DNA of 55,098 nucleotides from Deltaproteobacteria bacterium (GTDB taxonomy: Bacteria > Desulfobacterota > Syntrophia > Syntrophales > JACQWR01): assembly GCA_026388415.1 (NCBI GenBank), contig JAPLJV010000029.1, positions 1-55,098 on the forward strand. Direction: 5' to 3'. Positions 1 through 7,767 of this stretch are shown here, one piece after another; position 1 is the first letter of the stretch, and every line of letters begins with the position of its first letter. Below the pieces are notes generated by a model, which worked only from the letters and a program-made list of their open reading frames with translations, did not search any database and was not told the origin of the DNA. The translations under genes and the position numbers were made by a program.

Positions 1-1
1 A

Positions 2-1003
2 GCTTACAAGGCTCACCTGCACTCACGCTTGGCGAATCGAATTTGTCGGGTTTTAAAAGAAATCCCCGCGCAATCCCCGACCATCATCTTCGACAAGGCG
101 AAGAAAATTCGATTTCATGAGCTCTTTTCTGACAGACAGGCAATCAGCATCAACGTGGCCGCATCCAACGACGGGGGCAAGATTCCTAATCATTTGATTG
201 GCAGTAAACTGCGCGAGGCAATCAACGATAGTTTTCAACATCACCTGAAAATCACACCTAACCAAAGTTCCTGGGGCGCCGCCATCGGGATCACCGGCTA
301 CTTCCACAACAAACGCCTGCTGGTCAGTGTCGATACTACCTTTGAGAGCCTTCACAAGCGAGGATATCACGTTGATGGCCATCCGGCTCCTTTGAGTGAA
401 ACGCTCGCCGCCGCACTACTTGCGGTCTGCGAATACGACGGGACCACGAGTTTCCTGGATCCCATGTGTGGCAGTGGCACGATCGTGGTCGAAGCCGCCC
501 AGATTGCGACCAACCGGGCCTCTCTGATACACAGAAAGAAAGGCGGGTTTGGGTTTGAGTATCTGCATGATTTTGATGCAAGGCTTTGGCAGAACATTCG
601 GGACCAGGCGCGTGCGGCTGAGCGACCCGCGAAAGTACAAATATTTGCTTCTGACATCGAGCCTCAATTTGTGGAGATCGCTCAAAAAACCATCACGAAA
701 GCTCAGTTGGAAACCGCTGTTCAGCTTGAGACAAAAGACTTCTTCAGGACAGATAAACCGGCTGAGCGCGGGCTCCTGATTGCCAATATCCCTTATGGCC
801 TTAGAATGACGGGGCAAGACGTCAGCGCGGAATTTTTGCGATCCATCGGTGACCACCTCAAAAATCACTTTAAAGGGTGGCGCTGTGGGATTCTCGCTCC
901 CGCTTCATCGCCGCTAAAGGAAATCGGACTTAAGCCTAAAAAGCAGGCGCCGTTTACGAATGGCGCCTTCCCCGTCAAACTTGTCATCTTTGATATCTAT
1001 TGA
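2..1003 (+). CDS. THUMP-type class I SAM-dependent RNA methyltransferase (RlmL/YpsC-like), 5' end outside window
   Basis: The frame is open from base 2, so the gene starts before the window; a TTG at 29 is only an internal codon. The visible part is the end of a THUMP/ferredoxin-like region followed by a Rossmann methyltransferase domain. Seen: the SAM-binding motif LDPMCGSGT and, near the C terminus, ANIPYG at the place of the usual NPPYG catalytic motif (the first Pro is Ile here). Family knowledge: these enzymes make N2-methylguanosine in 23S rRNA or tRNA. The exact target nucleotide cannot be read from the sequence, and the replaced proline is worth noting although Asn, Pro, Tyr and Gly are kept. 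An N6-adenine DNA methylase annotation would be the older, less likely name. Confidence 0.82.
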   Translation, partial: AYKAHLHSRLANRICRVLKEIPAQSPTIIFDKAKKIRFHELFSDRQAISINVAASNDGGKIPNHLIGSKLREAINDSFQHHLKITPNQSSWGAAIGITGYFHNKRLLVSVDTTFESLHKRGYHVDGHPAPLSETLAAALLAVCEYDGTTSFLDPMCGSGTIVVEAAQIATNRASLIHRKKGGFGFEYLHDFDARLWQNIRDQARAAERPAKVQIFASDIEPQFVEIAQKTITKAQLETAVQLETKDFFRTDKPAERGLLIANIPYGLRMTGQDVSAEFLRSIGDHLKNHFKGWRCGILAPASSPLKEIGLKPKKQAPFTNGAFPVKLVIFDIY

Positions 1004-1143
1004 TCTTGATTGGCGCCCTGGGGACTTAAGGATCAGCCACTGAAGAGGTACAAGCAAAGTTCTGCTTGAAAGGCGCAGGGGCTATTGGCTCATCTTCAGG
1101 CATTAGAAAGCGATAAATAAATAATCTGACGAAAACTGAAATT

Positions 1144-1266
1144 ATGGAAAAGCTGCTGAAGCTATTGCAGTCGGACAGGGAAGTGAATTTCTTGCTGTCA
1201 CTGGAAGAGAAAGACCTGACGACGCTGCTGATAGCCATCAGAGAAAGAATCGAGCCGATAAAGTAG
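1144..1266 (+). CDS. possible small charged protein, 40 aa
   Basis: A short ORF starts with ATG at 1144 and ends with TAG. The product is Leu/Glu/Lys-rich and predicted helical (begins MEKLLKLLQSDREVNFLLSL). There is no convincing Shine-Dalgarno sequence and I know no family for it. It lies between two convergent genes, so it may be chance. Confidence 0.25.
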   Translation: MEKLLKLLQSDREVNFLLSLEEKDLTTLLIAIRERIEPIK

Positions 1267-1298
1267 GTGTCGGCGGCGAACTTGCTTCCACTTTCGGC

Positions 1299-1901
1299 TT
1301 ACAATCTTTTCATCTTGAAAATATCCGTGGTTCGGCAGTAAATGTCATTATCGCCCATTCTTGCGATTATCTTTGCCTTCAGAGGATCAATTTTTCCTTG
1401 GGTCAGGACATTATCCTTAACGTGCACCATAAGCACTTCGCCGAGAATGATCGTGCTCCTTGTAGGTTTGTGGCCAAGTTCCAAGATCTGTACTAACCTG
1501 CACTCCAAGCTGATTGGTGCTTCAGCTATACGAGGCGATTTAACCATCTCGCTTTTCAGGGCAGTAAGTCCTACTTCCTTAATTTCATCGATCCCGGGAG
1601 CATAAGCTGCCGCAGCCTGATTCATTGCCTCTGCCAGATTCTCATCAACCATATTAACTACAAAATCGCCTACCGCTTCTATATTTAGAATGGTATCCTT
1701 TTTCTTGTTTCCACGTCGGCCAGCTCCAAAGGCAACTATCGGCGGATTTAGCGTTAAATAGTTGAAGGCACTAAAGGGAGCAGCATTATATCGCCCTTCA
1801 GCATCAACTGTCGAAATGAATGCTATTGGTCTGGGGGCGACAATGCTAGAAAAAAAATTGTGCAGCTCTTTTCCATGAAGCGCCAAAGTTTCTATCTTCA
1901 T
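1299..1901 (-). CDS. flavin reductase-like / flavoredoxin family protein
   Basis: This 201-residue protein matches the FMN-binding split-barrel flavin reductase family (DIM6/NTAB type). Typical features are the N-terminal region SSIVAPRPIAFISTVDAEGR followed by NAAPFSAFN and the segment NPPIVAFG, which line the FMN site in relatives. In anaerobes such proteins pass electrons between reduced carriers and FMN, but the partner here is unknown. The ATG at 1901 is preferred because AGGGGG lies just upstream; a TTG five codons earlier would overlap that ribosome binding site. It stands alone on the minus strand, convergent with the methyltransferase gene. Confidence 0.82.
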   Translation of the reverse strand: MKIETLALHGKELHNFFSSIVAPRPIAFISTVDAEGRYNAAPFSAFNYLTLNPPIVAFGAGRRGNKKKDTILNIEAVGDFVVNMVDENLAEAMNQAAAAYAPGIDEIKEVGLTALKSEMVKSPRIAEAPISLECRLVQILELGHKPTRSTIILGEVLMVHVKDNVLTQGKIDPLKAKIIARMGDNDIYCRTTDIFKMKRL

Positions 1902-1932
1902 ATTTTCCCCCTGCAAAAAATACCATCATGAA

Positions 1933-1955
1933 ACGACCATTGTCTAAATGGTCGT
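1933..1955. repeat. perfect 9-bp inverted repeat upstream of the flavin reductase
   Basis: The arms acgaccatt and aatggtcgt are separated by 5 bases. The site lies about 30 bases upstream of the flavin reductase start, between it and the IHF/HU gene. It could be an operator or an mRNA hairpin; the sequence does not decide. Confidence 0.5.
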
Positions 1956-2097
1956 CACCGGCAAGATTCTATAGCGATACTTTTTCAAACAATCGGAAGG
2001 TCAGTCTTTGGTATAAAACATTCGTCAAATATGACACTAGAATTGTTGACATATCAGGGACTGATCTTCCGTTGATATATTCTGTCCTTTACGCCAG

Positions 2098-2376
2098 CTA
2101 TTTCCTATCAACCAAATCCTTCAGCTCTTTCCCCACCTTAAAGAACGGCAGCTTCTTTGGCCGCACCTTAACATCTTTCCCTGTCCTGGGATTCCTTCCT
2201 GTATATGCCTTGTATTCCCTCACCGTAAAGCTTCCAAAGCCTCTGACCTCAATACGACCTCCCTTTTTCAGAGTGTCGGCAAATCCGCTGAAGATCAGAT
2301 TAATTGTGTCTATTGCATTTTTATCGGTCAGTTGTTCTTTTGCGGCCAGAGCTGCGATAAGGTCTGATTTTGTCAT
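2098..2376 (-). CDS. IHF/HU family DNA-bending protein
   Basis: At 92 residues this has the normal length of an HU/IHF subunit. The N-terminal helices (TKSDLIAALAAKEQLT) precede the beta-arm with the family signature GRNPRTGKDVKVRPKKLPFF and the C-terminal helix GKELKDLV. The arm sequence resembles IHF-beta more than HU. It binds the DNA minor groove and bends DNA in nucleoid organisation, transcription and site-specific recombination. A GGGAG ribosome binding site and a promoter at 2422-2451 precede it. Whether it works as a homodimer or as half of IHF cannot be seen. Confidence 0.92.
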   Translation of the reverse strand: MTKSDLIAALAAKEQLTDKNAIDTINLIFSGFADTLKKGGRIEVRGFGSFTVREYKAYTGRNPRTGKDVKVRPKKLPFFKVGKELKDLVDRK

Positions 2377-2421
2377 TACGGTAGTCTCCCTGAAATATTT
2401 AATTATCTTGATTTATTGTGA

Positions 2422-2451
2422 ATGATATGACTATGTTGACCTATAAGTCAA
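2422..2451 (-). promoter_or_regulatory. sigma70-type promoter of the IHF/HU gene
   Basis: On the minus strand TTGACT is followed after 18 bases by TATCAT, about 45 bases upstream of the start codon. The -35 region is part of a small palindrome (TTGACttataGGTCAA) that could also be an operator. Confidence 0.5.
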
Positions 2452-2545
2452 TAGAAATTGAGCTTAAATGTTCCATACCGTGTAGCATAGATTATTCATG
2501 GGTATCCATAAAAGTTCTGTTTGTCAGGGGGGGAAAGGGGCAAGA

Positions 2546-2770
2546 ATGCGTTACAGATTGCTTGTGCTTCTTTTAGCCGTATGTTCCTGTCTTTTCAGCC
2601 CAGGATGCACATATCGAGCATGGTATGAAGGATTTCAGGAAAGACAGCGCATGGAATGTAACGAAAATCGTAGCCAGAGTGAAATTCAGAAATGCGTGGA
2701 TAGAGTGAATGGCACGACCTATGACGAATATGTGAAAAGCCGGGAGGCGGGTAAGAAACAGTCCCGGTGA
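2546..2770 (+). CDS. small lipoprotein of unknown function
   Basis: The 74-residue product begins with a basic N terminus and a hydrophobic stretch ending in a lipobox-like FSPGC, so it is probably exported and lipid-anchored at the Cys. The mature part (YRAWYEGFQERQRMECNEN...) is charged, contains two further Cys residues that could form a disulfide, and has no domain I can name. The ATG at 2546 is chosen because AAAGGGG lies just upstream and because it places the signal peptide at the N terminus; the frame is open further up to 2498. It is followed 31 bases later by the EthD-like gene, probably on the same transcript. Confidence 0.65.
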   Translation: MRYRLLVLLLAVCSCLFSPGCTYRAWYEGFQERQRMECNENRSQSEIQKCVDRVNGTTYDEYVKSREAGKKQSR

Positions 2771-2801
2771 CGTGAAAAACAATACCCGAAGGGAGATTGG
2801 C

Positions 2802-3119
2802 ATGTACAAAGTGAGCGTGATGTATCCGAACCAGAAAGATTGCCATTTCGATCTGGAATACTACCGCACGAAGCATATGGCTCTTGCGGAAAAGCATTTG
2901 AAGCCCTTCGGCCTCCTGCGGACAGAAGTTCTGCGGGGCATCTCAGGTGGTGGCGGTCAGCCAGCGCCGTACGTTTGCATCGGCAACCTCTATTTCGACT
3001 CGGCCGACGGCTATGAGAGAGGCGGCGCAGCCTCTGGGGGTGTTTTGCGCGCAGATATTCCCAATTTCACCGATGTGGCACCCATTCGCCAGATTAGTGA
3101 AATTCTAACCGTTGGTTGA
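2802..3119 (+). CDS. EthD domain (dimeric alpha/beta-barrel) protein
   Basis: This 105-residue protein has the EthD pattern: MYKVSVMYPN at the start, then a Y-Y-x-x-K-H-M helix (DLEYYRTKHMALAE). EthD proteins are small ferredoxin-like-fold dimers; some take part in ether or polyketide degradation, but most have no assigned reaction. The start at 2802 follows GAAGGGAG. The segment after residue 65 is rich in Gly and Ala (ERGGAASGG). It sits behind the small lipoprotein gene, and no catabolic partner gene is nearby. Confidence 0.7.
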   Translation: MYKVSVMYPNQKDCHFDLEYYRTKHMALAEKHLKPFGLLRTEVLRGISGGGGQPAPYVCIGNLYFDSADGYERGGAASGGVLRADIPNFTDVAPIRQISEILTVG

Positions 3120-3325
3120 CGACGGCAGCAGATAACCGCTCTTAATTCCTTCAAATACAAAGACGCGGGGCGGCTGATCGAGCCACGCCATTGAATGCCG
3201 TTTGCAAGGTTGATTGTAAAAACATGACAGCCCATTGTAAATTTTGAGATCATGGGATCGTCTTTTTCAGTGGTAGTGACCTTCACCGAATGAAAGGATC
3301 CCTGTGTGGGGAAGAAAGTGAATTT

Positions 3326-3883
3326 ATGGCTCGCTTGTGTGACAGAATAATCAACTTTATCTACCAAAAAGCAACCATGCGGGGAGAACATCACGGTCTC
3401 TTGACCGTTTTGGGAGGTCTCTTTTTTTCCGGTGCGATCCTTTTCATTATCTTTCTGGCATTGTTATCCGACAAACTGCTGGGCTTGCACGCATGGCCAT
3501 CCTCGCCGTCAAACCTAATTCTGTCCATTCCCTTGCTTGCGGCCGGAATCTGGCTTTGGCTATGGTCCGTGCTGATATTTATCAAATCGAAAGGCACGCC
3601 GGTGCCTCTCAGCCCGCCCCCGAAGCTTGTTGACACCGGACCTTATCGCCACTCGAGAAACCCCATGTTATCCGGTGTATTCCTTATGCTTTTCGGCGTC
3701 GGCTTTCTGTTTCAATTGCTCTCGTTGGTCATCATATACACGCCGCTGTTTATAGTGCTTATCTTTCTTGAATTCAAGATGATTGAAGAGCCGGAACTCG
3801 AAAAGCGGCTAGGCGCAGCCTATGTGGAATACAGGCAAAAGGTCCCCATGTTCTTCCCGTATCCAGGCCACGGCAAACATTGA
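3326..3883 (+). CDS. isoprenylcysteine carboxyl methyltransferase-like membrane protein
   Basis: The protein has about four to five membrane segments and the C-terminal signature of the ICMT/PEMT family: DTGPYRHSRNPM in the middle and a Glu-rich E-P-E-L-E-K-R-x-G-x-x-Y-x-x-Y-R-x-x-V-P end. Relatives methylate lipid or thiol substrates with SAM at the inner membrane, and bacterial versions are mostly uncharacterised. The Met at 3326 is the likely start because the 12 codons before it look non-coding, though the ribosome binding site is weak. A second member of the same fold follows in the same direction at 4044, suggesting a pair acting on related substrates. Confidence 0.75.
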   Translation: MARLCDRIINFIYQKATMRGEHHGLLTVLGGLFFSGAILFIIFLALLSDKLLGLHAWPSSPSNLILSIPLLAAGIWLWLWSVLIFIKSKGTPVPLSPPPKLVDTGPYRHSRNPMLSGVFLMLFGVGFLFQLLSLVIIYTPLFIVLIFLEFKMIEEPELEKRLGAAYVEYRQKVPMFFPYPGHGKH

Positions 3884-4043
3884 TGCTCTTGAAAGGACGC
3901 TAGCAAATACAAAGCGAGAGTTTGGGAGGTTGGCCTGGATCAATGATAACGGTTTGAAAGGAGGCGTGCGGTTCCCCGTTAATTTTGGCTTCAGATTGTG
4001 ATACGATAAAGGGAAATAAAAAAAGACCATAGAGAAGGGAAAA

Positions 4044-4811
4044 GTGTTAAAGGGTAGCTTATACATAAAGTATTTTATTTCATACTCGGCAATGATTCTT
4101 GCCGTCGTAATCGGTGGAGGATCACTTCTTCTTTTCGGAGTATTTCTCCTCATCGGACCCATTCCCGTCATTCGCTTTGACTTTTCGGAAAACCAGATTC
4201 TGCTTTGGAACGCATCCCTCTCTATCCTGTTCTTCATTCAGCACAGCGGAATGGTACGCACGTCGTTCCGGACTAGGCTCGTTCATATCATACCGCCCCA
4301 TTACCATCCGGCCATCTATTCCATTGCATCCGGCATTGCACTGTCAATCGCGGTTCTGCTTTGGCAACCGTCGCAAACGGTTATAATTCATACCGAAGGC
4401 CTCCTCCGCTTGGTAGCTCAGGCTATCTCGGTCCTTGCCATTATTGGCTTTTCATGGGGGGTGCAGGCGCTCGGAAGCTTTGACACATTCGGACTGGTCC
4501 CCATCAAGGTTCATCTGCGCAGCAAGCAACTCCGACCCCCAGTCTTTGCCCTTCGCGGTCCATATCTCTGGGTCCGCCATCCTCTCTACTTTTTCATGAT
4601 TGTCCTCATTTGGTCGGCCCCTGACGTAGGTTCGGACCGCTTGCTTTTCAACATCCTTTGGACTTTGTGGATCGTCGTCGGCTCATTCCTTGAGGAAAGA
4701 GACCTTATCGCCGAATTCGGGGAAAAGTATCACCAGTACCAAAAGACCGTCCCAATGCTTTTCCCGCGGCGGTTTCCTCTGCCCTGGGGAGGGGATAAAT
4801 GGCTGCCATAG
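4044..4811 (+). CDS. NnrU/MddA-like membrane methyltransferase
   Basis: The 255-residue protein has about six hydrophobic segments and the ICMT-like C-terminal motif: ALRGPYLWVRHPLYF, then EERDLIAEFGEKYHQYQKTVPML. The overall length and the N-terminal helices resemble the NnrU and methanethiol S-methyltransferase (MddA) groups. If MddA-like, it would make dimethyl sulfide from methanethiol and SAM; this is inference from architecture only. The start is a GTG at 4044 with GAAGGGA upstream. It follows a second ICMT-like gene by 160 bases. Confidence 0.68.
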   Translation: MLKGSLYIKYFISYSAMILAVVIGGGSLLLFGVFLLIGPIPVIRFDFSENQILLWNASLSILFFIQHSGMVRTSFRTRLVHIIPPHYHPAIYSIASGIALSIAVLLWQPSQTVIIHTEGLLRLVAQAISVLAIIGFSWGVQALGSFDTFGLVPIKVHLRSKQLRPPVFALRGPYLWVRHPLYFFMIVLIWSAPDVGSDRLLFNILWTLWIVVGSFLEERDLIAEFGEKYHQYQKTVPMLFPRRFPLPWGGDKWLP

Positions 4812-5189
4812 AATCATCTAAGTTTATCATCAATAATATTATACAAATACAAGTCGTTAGTTTCAACCATGATCTTCGTTTATTCAATACGGCTTAAAAC
4901 GCGCAGGTTCTGAAAATTTATTCCATTGCACAGGTGCAAAATTTAAGGCTTTTTAAATATGATTTAAGAAAATGTATGAAATGATAATAATAGCGTATAT
5001 TATCTACATGTTAGAAAGCGCATTGCATCTAATAGTAGTGTAGCCGGATTGGAATTGCGGTGAGGAATACCATTTATAAGCAGTTATTAGGAGGTTTCAC
5101 ATTTCCACGATAGAGAAGATACCGAAGGATAATCTTCGGGACGCTGAAGATGAAGGCCGGTGGGGGATTCCGTGAGAGGCAGCAGGCCT
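4812..5189. other. intergenic region without recognised gene
   Basis: The first 250 bases are A+T-rich with no long frame. Around 5090 a good ribosome-binding sequence (AGGAGG) precedes a 20-25-codon open stretch that lacks a standard start codon and ends at a TGA near 5174. It may be a remnant gene. Nothing else is supported. Confidence 0.4.
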
Positions 5190-5501
5190 TTAAGAGGATC
5201 GTGGGGCTTGCTGAAGTTTTTCGATTAGATCACGAATGGCTCGAGCGTCGTTTTTGAGATGCCCATGGCTCACAATGGGGTTGCTTCCTCCCACTGAATC
5301 AATCCGGATTTCGGACCATATCAAACCTGTTTGGATATTGACCGAAGCCACTTTGGAGATCGCAATGCTCTCTTCGTTGGAACCGAAGAGTCGTGGCTTA
5401 ATCCGTGAAACCCGGTTTTGATTTATTTCAATACGTACTGGGAAAAGCAGGTTGCCTGAACTCAACCGGCTGGCGGTGAATACATGGTTATCGTCAACCA
5501 T
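5190..5501 (-). CDS. small PH-like domain protein, unknown function
   Basis: The 103-residue product is predicted as mostly beta strands followed by one C-terminal helix (DARAIRDLIEKLQ), the layout of bacterial PH-like domains. Segments such as ISKVASVNIQTGLIWSEIRID fit the strand pattern of such folds, but this is a structural guess. The start at 5501 is set by a strong AAAGGAGG ribosome binding site; the 25 upstream in-frame codons are not needed. It is transcribed away from the hemerythrin gene. Confidence 0.55.
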   Translation of the reverse strand: MVDDNHVFTASRLSSGNLLFPVRIEINQNRVSRIKPRLFGSNEESIAISKVASVNIQTGLIWSEIRIDSVGGSNPIVSHGHLKNDARAIRDLIEKLQQAPRSS

Positions 5502-5817
5502 CGCTTCCTCCTTTGGTTCGATAATTAAATTGATAAGGCATCGTTTTTCACGGTGAGAGTATATGGGGAAGGACATCGTGTGTCAAGATGAGTTTGACCG
5601 CAAATCTGGGATGCGGTATCGGTGATCATCTTCCGGAATAAAAAGACGGATGGTAGGATCTTACCATCCATTTTCCATTTCCCCAAAAAGCGAACTGGGG
5701 GGCACGCTTCTTATCTGGCGATGTGTTACCGTTTGAAAGTAAATTACCTTGACAGGAACCATAAATATTTATAGCTTTTCAAGCGGGAAAAGATAATTTC
5801 CCCCGCAAGGATTTATT
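5502..5817. other. divergent intergenic region with hairpin and possible promoter
   Basis: This stretch separates the divergent PH-like and hemerythrin genes. At 5648-5669 there is a perfect 8-bp inverted repeat (ggatggta / taccatcc). TTGACA at 5749 could be the -35 box of the hemerythrin promoter, but the matching -10 (tagctt at 17 bases, or TATAGC at 15) is poor. An AAGGA ribosome binding site precedes the ATG at 5818. Confidence 0.4.
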
Positions 5818-6231
5818 ATGAGGAAGTTTAAGCATATCCACTGGGAGTCAAAGTTTTCAGTTCATGTTGACGAGATTGATGCGCAGCATCAGAAGCTGTA
5901 CGATATCACCAATCGGATGGTGGATATCTACAATAACAATCCTGAAGACTGTTTAAATATCATCCACGAACTCGTTGAATACGCCGTCATTCACTTTCGT
6001 ACCGAGGAGAGAATCCTGATCAAATGTGAATATTCTGCTTATGAAGAACAGTTTCGTGCCCATGAGAAATTTTATGATAAAGTGGATGTATTACTGCGGG
6101 ACTTTAAAAGACAAAAAAAAGGATTATCGCTGGATATTGTTACTTTCTTGATTGACTGGATATATACGCACACAACTTCTATGGATTTGAAAATAGGCGA
6201 ATATATCCTAACATGTGGATATCAGAAATAA
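5818..6231 (+). CDS. bacteriohemerythrin
   Basis: At 137 residues this is a single hemerythrin four-helix bundle. The di-iron ligands are visible in order: His in DEIDAQHQKLYD, His and Glu in VIHFRTEERIL, His in EEQFRAHEKFYD, and His plus Asp in the last helix (YTHTTSMDLKIGEYI). It binds O2 reversibly at a non-haem di-iron site. In anaerobes such proteins are thought to store, deliver or sense oxygen. There is no membrane segment or extra domain, so it is cytoplasmic. It is monocistronic, between a divergent gene and the initiator tRNA. Confidence 0.9.
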   Translation: MRKFKHIHWESKFSVHVDEIDAQHQKLYDITNRMVDIYNNNPEDCLNIIHELVEYAVIHFRTEERILIKCEYSAYEEQFRAHEKFYDKVDVLLRDFKRQKKGLSLDIVTFLIDWIYTHTTSMDLKIGEYILTCGYQK

Positions 6232-6572
6232 ATCAAGCGATCTCATTCCGCAAATTTATGACTCAGGTAATTCCTCAGAGGACAACGACACAGAAATTGC
6301 TTCCCGTTCAAAGATGAATCCCGAAATTCGCATGACAACCATTCTTCCTGACACTGAATAAATTCGCCATTCACAACATCTTGAACCTTGCAAATGTTTT
6401 CAAATCGAAGGGATGATATTTTTCCGGGTGGGGGTGGCACTGGGAAATTGTCTTTAGAAAATATTCAATAATTTTAAATATTGAAGGGATTTTTTGACGT
6501 GCCTTCCCCCCATTTTTCCCCCAATTTCTCACCCAGGGGTAGATATAGGATATAAATTCCGTAAATAATCAC
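6232..6572. other. intergenic region, nothing recognised
   Basis: The stretch between hemerythrin and the tRNA terminator contains runs of C and T (two CCCCC tracts near 6507-6522). A 65-codon minus-strand frame at 6243-6440 has no ribosome binding site and no recognisable family; I do not call it a gene. Confidence 0.4.
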
Positions 6573-6610
6573 AAAAAAAGGGTTAACCATTTCATTGGAT
6601 AACCCCTTGT
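6573..6610 (-). terminator. intrinsic terminator of the initiator tRNA
   Basis: Read on the minus strand, AAGGGGTTATCC pairs imperfectly with GGTTAACCC and is followed by a run of seven T. It starts about 10 bases past the tRNA 3' end. Confidence 0.75.
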
Positions 6611-6619
6611 TTTAATAAT

Positions 6620-6696
<77 letters not shown>

Positions 6697-6719
6697 TCAT
6701 CCTTTGTTTTCTGCGCTGA

Positions 6720-6748
6720 CCTATAGAGAGAAGACGCTCATTTGTCAA
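6720..6748 (-). promoter_or_regulatory. promoter of the initiator tRNA
   Basis: On the minus strand TTGACA and TATAGG are separated by exactly 17 bases. The -10 box ends 23 bases before the first tRNA base. It lies just downstream of the cyclase gene stop codon. Confidence 0.75.
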
Positions 6749-6771
6749 GGATTTATTTCAGGTATGGTCTG

Positions 6772-7767
6772 CTAAATTGCTTCCAGAACGCTGTAAACAT
6801 CAAGCCGGCGTTCAATTCCCTTTATGGGAGGCAGGGCAACTATCTCCGCTCGGACGCGCTGTTGAACAAGGCGATAAGTGTCTTCACAGATCAGGATTTG
6901 ATTCACTTTCGCCAGGCCCTCCAAACGGGAGGCCAGGTTTACGGGCGGACCAAAAACGGTATATTCCTTCTTTCTCGACGAGCCAAAGATCCCGGCCATC
7001 GCCACCCCCGTACTGATCCCGATACCGATTCCGATTTGGCGGCCCGACCCGCCCGCCTTCTCGTTCATAATTTCCATCGTTTCTCTCATTTGCAGGGCGC
7101 TCATAACGGCCCTGATCGCATCATCTTCATAGGCTACGGGGGCTCCAAAAACGCCCATGATGTTGTCGCCGATATGCTTGTCCAGCGTGCCGTTAAACTC
7201 GAAAATGATGTTGTCGAGGGGCGAGAAATAGCGATGGTTCAACATGTCGCCCAAGTCTTCAGGTTCCATTGTTTCCGCCATGGCAGAGAAGCCGCGGATA
7301 TCAGAAAAGATGACGCTCACCATTTGCCGGCGGGGCCGGATATTATTTCCTTCCCGCTGCAACTCCGTGATGATCTGATCGGAGACAAATTGCTTGAGGC
7401 GCTTCTTGAGATTATACTCCCGCACCTTGGCCTTTAATTCGCTATTTTCAAAGGGTTTCGTAAGAAACCCGTCAATCCCGGCATTGACCGCCTCAATCGC
7501 GCTTTCCATCGTCGCGTAGCCGGTCAACATGATCCGGGTAATTTCAGGGTTCAGATGGCCGATAGCCGTGAGTGTTTCCAGCCCATTCAAGCCGGGCATC
7601 TTATAATCAGAGATTACCGTTTCAATCGCCCGTCCATTGTTACCGACGATATTGATGGCCTGTTCGCCGTTTTCGGCCAGGAGGACATTGTACCCGTCTT
7701 TTTCCAAGACCTTGCGCAGAGATCGCCTTACGCCTTCTTCGTCGTCAACAACTATCAGGTCAATCAT
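6772..7767 (-). CDS. response regulator with C-terminal class III nucleotide cyclase domain
   Basis: Residues 1-120 form a receiver domain: acidic pair in VVDDEE, phospho-acceptor Asp in VISDYKMPG, conserved Thr in MLTGYAT and Lys in TKPF. A helical linker leads to a class III cyclase domain (about 150-331) with the metal Asp in FSDIRGFS, a second in HIGDNIMGVFG, the base-contact Lys in TLDKHIG, and the catalytic Asn/Arg in VNLASRLE. It would make cAMP or cGMP under control of phosphorylation. One oddity is that the base-specifying Asp of GDxVN is Pro here (FGPPVN). It overlaps the histidine kinase gene by 4 bases, so the kinase is its likely partner. Confidence 0.88.
   Translation of the reverse strand: MIDLIVVDDEEGVRRSLRKVLEKDGYNVLLAENGEQAINIVGNNGRAIETVISDYKMPGLNGLETLTAIGHLNPEITRIMLTGYATMESAIEAVNAGIDGFLTKPFENSELKAKVREYNLKKRLKQFVSDQIITELQREGNNIRPRRQMVSVIFSDIRGFSAMAETMEPEDLGDMLNHRYFSPLDNIIFEFNGTLDKHIGDNIMGVFGAPVAYEDDAIRAVMSALQMRETMEIMNEKAGGSGRQIGIGIGISTGVAMAGIFGSSRKKEYTVFGPPVNLASRLEGLAKVNQILICEDTYRLVQQRVRAEIVALPPIKGIERRLDVYSVLEAI

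Noticed and set aside
6243-6440. 65-codon minus-strand frame behind hemerythrin
   Set aside because: No ribosome binding site, no family, and C/T-tract composition typical of intergenic DNA.
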